Source of the DNA: DAOTVS01 sp034436375
GTDB lineage: Bacteria > Chloroflexota > Anaerolineae > SpSt-313
DNA length: 6,813 nt
NCBI GenBank assembly: GCA_034436375.1
Contig: DAOTVS010000080.1
Span: 1-6,813 of the forward strand
Reading direction: 5' to 3'
Of this stretch, positions 1 through 5,897 are shown one piece after another (the stretch's first letter is position 1; each line of letters starts with the position of its first letter). The notes under the pieces were generated by a model. That model was not told the origin of the DNA, made no database searches, and saw only the letters and a list, made by a program, of their open reading frames with translations. A program made the translations under genes and the position numbers.

Positions 1-1998
1 CACCCCGTCGCTCTGCGGCTGGCCGTTCTCATCGACCACATTGGCCCGGCTCATGTCGCGCCAGGAATACATACCGGTATAGAGCCAATAATCGCCCGCC
101 GGCAAGTCAGCCGGGAGGTCGAGGCTGACCCACTGCACCAGGGTATCACCTGTCTGCCACTGGCTGTGGCTCAGCGCAAAGCCGTCGTTTTGCGCCTTGC
201 GGTCACCATGGGCATCCACCAGGTGGGTAAAGACCGTATCGGTCAGCGCAGGGTTGTAGACCTTGCCGGTAAAGGTCCAGTAGGTCGTCAGCAGCAGAGA
301 TTGGCCCGGGGCAAGGGCGCCCTCGACGCGCGCACCCAACAGGCGCATGCCGTTGTCAAAGGTAGCGCCGGCGGAGAGGGGCATCTCCAGCGCGAGCGCA
401 GCCGCGTCGCGTGCGTGCAGGCGATAGAGGCGCACGCCCCAATCGTTCCCGGGCACCGCCCAATGCTCAACCTCCTCGCCGTAGCGGGCCAGCGCCTGCT
501 GAAGTAAGGGGTCCGCTGCAGGCACCAGGGCCAGGGCCTCGCCCTTGGTCGGCAACAGCAGGCCGGGCCGCCCGCCCTGCCCCACATAGCGCAGGTGCAC
601 CTGCCGCCCCAAAAGATCGTCGAGCGCCAGGCGCTCGGCAGTCCACGTCCCATCGTTGATGCCCAACACCTGCACTTCGGTGACGCCCTCCGCCGCCGTG
701 CGTGCGCGCACGCCCTGCGCGACCTCCTGCCAAAAGCTCAGCGGCCAGCCAAAGCCATTTTGCGTCGGGTTGCTCTGCACCCCACGATAGACGGCCAGCA
801 CTGCCCCACTCTGCACTAGCAACACCGCCGCCAACGCCAGCGCACCTGCCACAGCCAGCCAGCGCCGGCCTGAGCCCACAAGCTGTTCCCAGCCCCAGGC
901 GGCGGGCAGGAAAATCGCTGGCACCAGGATCAGCAGATAGTGCATCCCCAGCGCCCCACGGACAAAGACAAACGCCAGGATCGGCCCAATAAGCCAGATC
1001 AGGAGCAGCGCTGCCCGCTCCCAGCCGGCGCGCCGCCGCACCAGCACACAAACCGCGGCCGCCAGGCCCCAAAGCGACAGGCCTTCCGTCAGCCAGTTGA
1101 TGCCCTGCAGCGCCTGCTCCCACCCTCGCAGAAGCGGGGCCGACTCGCCCATGAGCGCCGTGACCGTGGCGCCCGAGACAAACCAGGGGGCATAGCGGAA
1201 AACACGCACATCAAAGATGAGCCCATGCCCACCATTCTGCTGCAAAAGGGCGCGGGTCGTCGGCCACTGGCGGACCAGCAGCACGGCATAGGGGAGCAGG
1301 ATGAGGAGTCCGATGCTGATGCCTATGATCGTCCAGCGGTGGCGCCAACGGGGCCAGAAAAGCCCTACCGTCAGCAGCACGGCTGGCAAGAAGACGACGG
1401 CGGTCACATGCGCCTGCACCTGGAGCGCGAGCAGGGGAAAAAACAGCAGCGCCGCGCCGGGGCGGCGATGCAGCACCACCTCACCGGCGGCCCAGAGGAT
1501 CAGCACCGTGAACAGCGGCACCACCTGGGCCCACGTCTCACGCGAGAAGACGATCGGCCAGGGGGCGGCCGCATAGAGCGCCGCCGCGAGGATAGCCAGG
1601 CGCTCCTCGGTAAAGCGCCGCACGGCCACATAAGTAACCAGGACGGCCACCGCGTCCAACAGCGCCAGGAAGAGCACTTTGGCCCGGGGGTCAGCGGAGA
1701 GGCTGCGCGGAATGACCAGCAGATAGCCAATAAAGGGAGTCTCGGGCAGGCCGGCCGAGGAGGTGCTCACGCTGAGCGCGAGCCGATGGTCCAGCCAGAT
1801 CTGATCGGCCAGCGCCTGCTGATGGATCTCATCGGCCTTGAACTCGGAAGTGCCGGGCCACAGCAGGCGCAGGAAGAGCGCCAGCGCGGCAATGGCGGCC
1901 AGGGTGGCATAGCGGGGCCACGCTGTGCGCACTCGGCTTGCCAACGGCCACGCTTCGGGCCCACTCGCCATATCCTGCCCCCCCATGTATTCTGCCAC
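1..1998 (-). CDS. GT-C type membrane glycosyltransferase (GT39/PMT-like), C-terminal end missing
   Basis: One uninterrupted frame of 666 codons reaches the left edge without a stop. It reads as a polytopic membrane protein with about ten hydrophobic segments, roughly at residues 31-46, 107-127, 134-150, 158-175, 183-216, 222-241, 306-320, 329-346, 351-368 and 380-402. An acidic pair, D56-E57 in FKADEIHQQ, sits in the first extracytoplasmic loop, where GT-C enzymes of the PMT/ArnT family carry their catalytic or metal-binding DE. The FSRETWAQ segment near residue 151 also fits that family. From about residue 410 the protein is soluble. Residues 545-660 look like a beta-sandwich, with TYWTFTG and VFTHLVDAHGD, a style frequent after GT-C domains in Chloroflexota. 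The likely role is transfer of a sugar from a polyprenyl-phosphate donor outside the membrane; the acceptor is unknown. The GTG start at 1998 was preferred over ATGs at 1986 and 1971 because of ribosome binding site spacing. Probably only a short tail is missing. The gene has its own promoter. Confidence 0.8.
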   Translation of the reverse strand, partial: MAEYMGGQDMASGPEAWPLASRVRTAWPRYATLAAIAALALFLRLLWPGTSEFKADEIHQQALADQIWLDHRLALSVSTSSAGLPETPFIGYLLVIPRSLSADPRAKVLFLALLDAVAVLVTYVAVRRFTEERLAILAAALYAAAPWPIVFSRETWAQVVPLFTVLILWAAGEVVLHRRPGAALLFFPLLALQVQAHVTAVVFLPAVLLTVGLFWPRWRHRWTIIGISIGLLILLPYAVLLVRQWPTTRALLQQNGGHGLIFDVRVFRYAPWFVSGATVTALMGESAPLLRGWEQALQGINWLTEGLSLWGLAAAVCVLVRRRAGWERAALLLIWLIGPILAFVFVRGALGMHYLLILVPAIFLPAAWGWEQLVGSGRRWLAVAGALALAAVLLVQSGAVLAVYRGVQSNPTQNGFGWPLSFWQEVAQGVRARTAAEGVTEVQVLGINDGTWTAERLALDDLLGRQVHLRYVGQGGRPGLLLPTKGEALALVPAADPLLQQALARYGEEVEHWAVPGNDWGVRLYRLHARDAAALALEMPLSAGATFDNGMRLLGARVEGALAPGQSLLLTTYWTFTGKVYNPALTDTVFTHLVDAHGDRKAQNDGFALSHSQWQTGDTLVQWVSLDLPADLPAGDYWLYTGMYSWRDMSRANVVDENGQPQSDGV

Positions 1999-2003
1999 GT
2001 TTG

Positions 2004-2008
2004 CCTCT
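2004..2008 (-). promoter_or_regulatory. Ribosome binding site that selects the GTG start of the glycosyltransferase
   Basis: On the minus strand AGAGG (within GAGAGAGG) lies 5 bases before the GTG at 1998. The same motif is 17 bases from the ATG at 1986 and 32 from the ATG at 1971, both too far. This supports GTG at 1998 as the start. Neither ATG has an equally good purine tract at normal distance. Confidence 0.65.
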
Positions 2009-2039
2009 CTCGTCCTCTGCAATTTGCTCAACAGGGGCA

Positions 2040-2068
2040 AGCATACCCATTGCTCCTCTTTGTGTCAA
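2040..2068 (-). promoter_or_regulatory. Sigma70-type promoter of the glycosyltransferase gene
   Basis: On the minus strand a perfect -35 box TTGACA (2063-2068) is followed after exactly 17 bases by TATGCT (2040-2045), which matches four of six positions of TATAAT. Transcription would begin near 2033, giving a leader of about 35 bases that holds the ribosome binding site and leads into the GTG at 1998. This is the best promoter in the window. With the terminator after der, it indicates that the glycosyltransferase is its own transcription unit. Confidence 0.7.
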
Positions 2069-2145
2069 AAGGGGTGTCTTGGCCCTGCCATTGGGCACTT
2101 TGCTTCACCCACGGTACAATTGTGACACATCGATTTCCCCGGCAG

Positions 2146-2189
2146 GCAATCCAGGCCAGCCTTCTTGGGAAAGGCTGGCTTGGCCTTGC
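2146..2189. repeat. Long intergenic hairpin with a 17-bp stem
   Basis: Bases 2151-2163 pair with 2171-2183 (13 pairs, one of them G2154-T2180), around a 7-base loop at 2164-2170. After a small internal loop (2150 against 2184-2185), bases 2146-2149 pair with 2186-2189. The core GCCAGCCTT/AAGGCTGGC is perfect. No T-run follows on either strand, so it is not a standard intrinsic terminator. In plus-strand RNA every position of the stem can pair using one G-U; in minus-strand RNA that position becomes an A-C mismatch. Function is unknown: it could be a structured RNA, a protein-binding palindrome or a relic of a mobile element. Confidence 0.6.
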
Positions 2190-2231
2190 AGCGGGCCGTG
2201 CTCGCCACGTTCTGGACGGTGGAGGATCACG

Positions 2232-2256
2232 GTCAGGTGGGAGAGGGCGACCTGAC
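2232..2256. repeat. Small intergenic inverted repeat
   Basis: GTCAGGT (2232-2238) and ACCTGAC (2250-2256) are perfect reverse complements separated by 11 bases. It is the middle of three hairpin-capable segments in the 339-bp gap between der and the glycosyltransferase gene. No T-run adjoins it. A 7-bp inverted repeat could occur by chance in GC-rich DNA. Confidence 0.35.
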
Positions 2257-2288
2257 AGTCGCTACGGCATTGGCCGAAATGATCGCGT

Positions 2289-2324
2289 AAAAATGCATCG
2301 GTGCCGCGGTTGAGACGCGCCGAT
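2289..2324 (-). terminator. Probable intrinsic terminator after der
   Basis: On the minus strand, 13 bases past the der stop codon, ATCGGCGC pairs with GCACCGAT (positions 2317-2324 with 2297-2304; 8 positions, one C-A mismatch) around a 12-base loop. It is followed by GCATTTTTA, whose five Ts are at 2289-2293. A GC-rich stem plus U-run directly after the last gene of the cdaA-cdaR-der unit fits an intrinsic terminator. The mismatch and the three bases between stem and U-run make it imperfect. Confidence 0.5.
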
Positions 2325-2337
2325 AGCGTGTGTTGGG

Positions 2338-3654
2338 TTACTTGGGCACATGCCCGCGAAACTCGAGCCGGATTGGCGTGCCCTCAAAGGGGAAACGCGC
2401 GCGGATCTGGTTTTCCAGGTAGCGCTCGTAGGAGAAATGGACCAGGCGCTTGTCATTGACAAAGAAGACAAAGGTCGGCGGGTCCACTTTGGGCTGTGTG
2501 GCATAATAGATGCGCAGGCGCTTGCCCCACTTGGAGGGCGGCGCGTGCTGGGCCACAGCCTCGCGCACCATCTCGTTCAACTCGCCTGTAGTCAGTCGCT
2601 GAAAGCGTGACTGGCGCACGCGCAGCGCCGTATCCACGACCTCCTGAATGCCACGCCGGCGCAGGGCCGAGGCAAAGAGCACCGGCACGTAAGAGAGAAA
2701 ACGCAGCTCGGTGCGCACACTTGCGCGCAGGGCCTCCTCGGCGGCATGGTCATTGCTCACCAGGTCGTGCTTGTTGAGAACCACCACCACGCTTTTATCC
2801 TCTTCCAGGATATAGCCAGCCACGTGCGCATCCTGGGCAGTGACCCCCTCGGCCGAATCCAGCACCAGGAGCACCACATCGGCGCGGTTGATGGCACGCA
2901 GCGTACGCAACACGCTGTATTTTTCGAGCCCGGGCTCCACGGCGCCCCGGCGGCGGATGCCGGCCGTATCGATCAACAGCAGATCCTGCCCCTTCCAAGT
3001 CAGCTCGGTATCGATCGCATCGCGGGTAGTCCCTGGCACCGGGCTCACAATCGTACGTTCCTGCCCCAGAATGGCATTCAGAAGCGACGACTTGCCGACG
3101 TTGGGCCGCCCGACAATAGCAATGCCGATGCGCTCGGCCTCTTCTTCCTCGGGCTGCGGTGGAAATGCCCCAACGACCGCATCCAGCAGATCCCCCGTCC
3201 CGGTGCCATGCAAAGCAGAGATAGCGAAGAGGGGCTCGATGCCGAGGGCATAGAACTCGTTCGCCGCCAGGCGCCGCTCGGCATTGTCAGCCTTGTTTAC
3301 AGCCAGAATCACCGGCTTTTTGGACCGGCGCAGAATATCGGCCACATCATAGTCATCGGGCGTTAGGCCCGACAAGACATCGGTCAAAAAGATCACCACA
3401 TCCGCTTCGGCAATCGCCAGGCTGGCTTGGCCGTGCACCTGCTGCGTCATGTCATCCGTTGGCACCGCCAGGATCCCGCCAGTATCGACCACTGTAAAGG
3501 TGCGGCCGGCCCAGTCCGCCTGCGCATATAGCCTGTCGCGCGTGGTGCCAGGCATATCCTGCACAATCGCCAGCCGCTCTCCTACAAGACGGTTAAACAG
3601 GGCCGACTTGCCTACATTGGGCCGTCCGACCAGGGCAACTATCGGTTGGCTCAT
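2338..3654 (-). CDS. der: Ribosome assembly GTPase Der (EngA), double Era-like GTPase
   Basis: The 438-residue protein has the full Der architecture and a normal length: two G domains in tandem and a C-terminal KH-like domain. The first G domain shows GRPNVGKS (10-17), PGTTRD (35-40), DTGG (57-60), NKAD (120-123) and SAL (146-148). The second shows GRPNVGKS (182-189), PGTTRD (207-212), DTAG (229-232), NKHD (294-297) and SA (329-330). The acidic linker PEEEEAE lies at 168-174. The KH-like part covers about 345-438. Der is an essential factor that binds the 50S subunit and helps its late maturation, using GTP hydrolysis. The G4 motif of domain 2 is NKHD instead of the common NKWD; the specificity residues N, K and D are kept. 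The ATG overlaps the cdaR stop (ATGA), with GAGG at 3661-3664 six bases upstream, so translation is probably coupled to cdaR. A probable terminator follows. Confidence 0.97.
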   Translation of the reverse strand: MSQPIVALVGRPNVGKSALFNRLVGERLAIVQDMPGTTRDRLYAQADWAGRTFTVVDTGGILAVPTDDMTQQVHGQASLAIAEADVVIFLTDVLSGLTPDDYDVADILRRSKKPVILAVNKADNAERRLAANEFYALGIEPLFAISALHGTGTGDLLDAVVGAFPPQPEEEEAERIGIAIVGRPNVGKSSLLNAILGQERTIVSPVPGTTRDAIDTELTWKGQDLLLIDTAGIRRRGAVEPGLEKYSVLRTLRAINRADVVLLVLDSAEGVTAQDAHVAGYILEEDKSVVVVLNKHDLVSNDHAAEEALRASVRTELRFLSYVPVLFASALRRRGIQEVVDTALRVRQSRFQRLTTGELNEMVREAVAQHAPPSKWGKRLRIYYATQPKVDPPTFVFFVNDKRLVHFSYERYLENQIRARFPFEGTPIRLEFRGHVPK

Positions 3655-4937
3655 GAGCCACCTCTCGTTGTGGTGGATGAAATGGTCACATCCACCGAGT
3701 CGGGCACCATGTTCTCCACCTTGAGGTTCGTGCCGTCAGGCAGAATCACCTGCGGCGTTACCTTGTGCTGCCCTACCCCCAGACCAAAGAGGTTGACGAC
3801 GACCTTCACGTCGGCGAGTTGGAGAGCCTGTAACTCAGGCACCGGACCGGAGAGAATGACGTCGACCGTATCGGGCGATGCCACAGCTGCCAGGCCACTC
3901 TTGAGCCCCTGCACTTCAACCCGGGGCTGCACGATCTTGCCGCCTACGATGGGAGTCACCTCCACACGGACCGTAACCGATTGCCCATTCGTATCTGCAC
4001 TATAGATAGAGGTCCCCGTGGGCAGGATGAGATCCACCCGCTTGCTGAGCGACTCCTTGACTCCACTAATATCGATGGGCTCCGTCGAAACGACCGAGGG
4101 CATGCTGCGGATGATCTCCGGTTTGCCCTGGATCGTGACCGTAGCCGGGTCGACGGTGATGTTGCTGACCCAATAGCCTGCCGCCGGCGTGCCTTTCAGG
4201 ACAGCACGCACGGTGGCGTCGCGGAACTCGGCCAGCGGCTGTACATTGAGATCGATGCCGACCGTGGCCGGAGAGAGATCGATGCCGTTCACGACGTTAC
4301 CCTCCGCATCATGCGCTACGGGCGCGACGTTGCTCTGCACCGAGGTCTTGGAGCCACGCAGCCAGATGGTCGCGTCAACTTCGCTGACCGATTCCACGAC
4401 CGAACGCGGGCCTGTCACCGTAACCGTCGGTGGGCTGACAACCGGCGGCTGCGCAGCATAGCCGGGAGGCAGGCTGTCGGAATCGCCGATCACTGTGCGC
4501 ACAGGCATCGCGCGTGTCAGTTGTTGCTCCAGGCGCACCACAACGCGTGCCGGCGTGCGCTGCACAACCATGGCCGACTTGTCGACGGTGTGCACCTGCA
4601 CATCCACATTGTGCACCCCGGCATCCAGGCCCTGCAGATCTACCGTAGCGTCGATCGTATCGGGGGTCAGGGCCGACCAATGGCTTTGAGGCGCACGCAC
4701 CTGCACGCGGACTCGGTCATCCACATTGCCCACAATCACCAGGCCCTGCGGGACATTGACATACTTGATCGGAATGCCGTCGAAATAGTCCAGTCGCGGC
4801 GGGTCCTTGTCGTAGACGGACACGACCCACACGACCAAAGCGAGAAGCAGCGCCAGCAGAGCAGAGCTAAAGGTTTCCAGCCACGAGTTAGAGCGAGAGG
4901 CTGGAGTAGGGCGCGAGGCACGGGACGAATCTCTCAT
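3651..4937 (-). CDS. cdaR: YbbR-domain protein, membrane-anchored regulator of the c-di-AMP synthase (CdaR)
   Basis: The 428-residue protein has a short basic, serine-rich cytoplasmic N-terminus, a single membrane segment at about 23-41 (SALLALLLALVVWVVSVY), and a long extracytoplasmic part of about four YbbR-type beta repeats (roughly 53-140, 143-234, 237-329 and 332-420). Repeat hallmarks are TPDTIDATVDLQGL, SPPTVTVTGP, DPATVTIQG and SPDTVDVILSGP. In Firmicutes CdaR binds and modulates CdaA from the outer face of the membrane. The role here is inferred from the domain content and from direct linkage: the start overlaps the cdaA stop by four bases (ATGA). A ribosome site AAGGAG is at 4949-4954, 11 bases before the ATG, slightly long, so coupling with cdaA is plausible. 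It has no enzymatic motif. The four-repeat size is typical for the family. Confidence 0.92.
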   Translation of the reverse strand: MRDSSRASRPTPASRSNSWLETFSSALLALLLALVVWVVSVYDKDPPRLDYFDGIPIKYVNVPQGLVIVGNVDDRVRVQVRAPQSHWSALTPDTIDATVDLQGLDAGVHNVDVQVHTVDKSAMVVQRTPARVVVRLEQQLTRAMPVRTVIGDSDSLPPGYAAQPPVVSPPTVTVTGPRSVVESVSEVDATIWLRGSKTSVQSNVAPVAHDAEGNVVNGIDLSPATVGIDLNVQPLAEFRDATVRAVLKGTPAAGYWVSNITVDPATVTIQGKPEIIRSMPSVVSTEPIDISGVKESLSKRVDLILPTGTSIYSADTNGQSVTVRVEVTPIVGGKIVQPRVEVQGLKSGLAAVASPDTVDVILSGPVPELQALQLADVKVVVNLFGLGVGQHKVTPQVILPDGTNLKVENMVPDSVDVTISSTTTRGGS

Positions 4938-5788
4938 ATTGCGGCCGACTCCTTCCCGCCCAGATCATCGCCCCGCTCGTTGCCGCGCAGAAAGTGAGAG
5001 AGCCCGTTACCACCCGGGGGAGATTGATAGAGGACACGGAGGATCTTCTTGAGCCGCCGCTCATCCAGGTGCCGGACCATACGCCCATTGTGCGCCACCG
5101 AGATGATGCCGCTCTCCTCCGAAACCACCACGGCGATGGCGTCAGTCTGCTCGGTGACGCCGAGGGCCGCCCGATGCCGGGTGCCCAGATGACTATCCAC
5201 CACGATATCTTCGGCTAAGGGCAGCACACAGGCGGCCGCCACCACGCGGTCACCACGCACGATAGCCGCCCCATCGTGCAGGGCAGTATTGGGGTAGAAA
5301 ATAGTCATCAGCAATTCCGAGGTCACCGCAGCATCCAGGGTCACGCCACGATCGATATACTCCCGCAGGCCCGTCTCACGCTCGAGCACGATCAGCGCGC
5401 CGTGCCGCCGTTCCGAAAGGCCCTTGGCTGCCACCGCAATGGCATCCACAGTACGATCGGTCGCAATCTCACGGCCCGTCCAGGGGACCAGGCCCCCGGC
5501 CCGCCCCAGGCGCTCCAGCACACGCCGCAGTTCCGGCTGCAGCACGACCGGGATCACCACCAAGAGCGCCGGCAAGATCTTGCTCATCAGCCAGTTAAAG
5601 GCCGTCAGGCGCAGGATATTGGAGATCAGCACGGCCGAAAGGATCAGGACAATGACGCCGCGCAACAACGAGACAGCCTGAGTGCCGCGCATCAGATGCA
5701 AGAGCCCATAGAAGATGAGCGCGACCAACAGGATGTCGACCACGTCCAGCAGCGTCAATTGCGACAGGATCCAGAGCACTTCGGCCAC
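4934..5788 (-). CDS. cdaA: Membrane diadenylate cyclase CdaA (c-di-AMP synthase)
   Basis: The 284-residue protein makes cyclic di-AMP from two ATP. It has three N-terminal membrane helices (about 12-32, 39-59 and 63-83), then QPELRR (84-89) leading into the cytoplasmic DAC domain. Both catalytic signatures are intact: DGA at 172-174 (in ALHDGAAI) and RHR at 204-206 (in GTRHRAALG). GALIVLE (130-136) and SEESG (223-227) also match the family. Length and topology are those of CdaA/DacA, not DisA or CdaS. The start is GTG at 5788: GAGG (5794-5797) lies 5 bases upstream and an in-frame TAG stands 21 bases upstream, so no earlier start is possible. The stop overlaps the cdaR ATG (ATGA). No convincing promoter was found in the gap upstream, so the gene may be read from argF or from a non-consensus promoter near the repeats. 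Confidence 0.96.
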   Translation of the reverse strand: MAEVLWILSQLTLLDVVDILLVALIFYGLLHLMRGTQAVSLLRGVIVLILSAVLISNILRLTAFNWLMSKILPALLVVIPVVLQPELRRVLERLGRAGGLVPWTGREIATDRTVDAIAVAAKGLSERRHGALIVLERETGLREYIDRGVTLDAAVTSELLMTIFYPNTALHDGAAIVRGDRVVAAACVLPLAEDIVVDSHLGTRHRAALGVTEQTDAIAVVVSEESGIISVAHNGRMVRHLDERRLKKILRVLYQSPPGGNGLSHFLRGNERGDDLGGKESAAI

Positions 5789-5793
5789 AGTGA

Positions 5794-5797
5794 CCTC
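5794..5797 (-). promoter_or_regulatory. Ribosome binding site of cdaA
   Basis: GAGG on the minus strand, 5 bases before the GTG at 5788. It supports the GTG start. It lies only 6 bases downstream of one arm of the inverted heptad repeat (5804-5814), so pairing of the repeat arms in the mRNA could affect ribosome access. Confidence 0.6.
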
Positions 5798-5803
5798 GTT
5801 TAC

Positions 5804-5896
5804 CTATCAGCTATCGGCCATTCGCTTGCTTCGCACTACAATAAAGGCCCGTTTCACAAGCGCCACAGGCTTATAGCTGATAGCCAATAACTGAAA
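5804..5896. repeat. Inverted clusters of a degenerate 7-bp repeat between argF and cdaA
   Basis: CTATCAGCTAT at 5804-5814 and its exact reverse complement ATAGCTGATAG at 5873-5883 flank 58 bases. Each arm is built from a degenerate heptad with consensus GCYGATA. On the plus strand four consecutive units lie at 5869-5875, 5876-5882, 5883-5889 and 5890-5896. On the minus strand two lie at 5812-5818 and 5805-5811. The right cluster touches the argF stop codon and the left one ends just before the cdaA ribosome site, so the element fills nearly the whole gap. It could form a long stem-loop, be a short intergenic repeat family, or bind a protein. Confidence 0.6.
5840..5872 (-). terminator. Weak candidate terminator after argF
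   Basis: On the minus strand AAGCCTG (5866-5872) can pair with CGGGCCTT (5844-5851) with one bulge and one G-U, followed by TTTATT (5840-5845, overlapping the stem end). The loop is about 14 bases and the stem is poor. If it does not work, argF reads through into cdaA. It competes with pairing of the flanking heptad repeats. Confidence 0.25.
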
Positions 5897-5897
5897 G

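Noticed and set aside
467..1123. Minus-strand open frame of 218 codons
   Set aside because: It is in a different frame from the continuous 666-codon glycosyltransferase and its translation is A/G/R-rich low-complexity sequence.
2061..2129. TGTGTCA at 2061-2067 and TGACACA at 2123-2129 as an operator pair; 8-bp palindrome ACAATTGT nearby
   Set aside because: The left copy is largely the -35 box itself, the arms are short and 55 bases apart, and no other evidence marks an operator.
940..2313. Long plus-strand open frame (457 codons) opposite the glycosyltransferase gene
   Set aside because: Its translation is rich in R, Q, H and G with no recognisable domain, and it runs across the promoter and intergenic hairpins. 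The minus strand holds a coherent membrane protein in one frame, so this is a GC-driven shadow.
2746..3366. Plus-strand open frame of 206 codons opposite der
   Set aside because: Lies wholly inside der, with no ribosome site or recognisable domain; a shadow.
3981..4997. Plus-strand open frame (338 codons) antisense to cdaR
   Set aside because: R-, H- and D-rich translation without domain features, fully opposite a well-recognised YbbR protein.
5798..5840. Promoter for cdaA in the argF-cdaA gap
   Set aside because: No pair of -35 and -10 boxes with normal spacing was found on the minus strand; the A/T-rich bits belong to the repeats.
5276..5890. Plus-strand open frame of 204 codons opposite cdaA and the repeat region
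   Set aside because: Q-, H- and R-rich translation and runs through the heptad repeats; no sign of real coding.
5804..5896. CRISPR array
   Set aside because: Units are 7 bp, contiguous and in opposite orientations, without spacers of uniform length.
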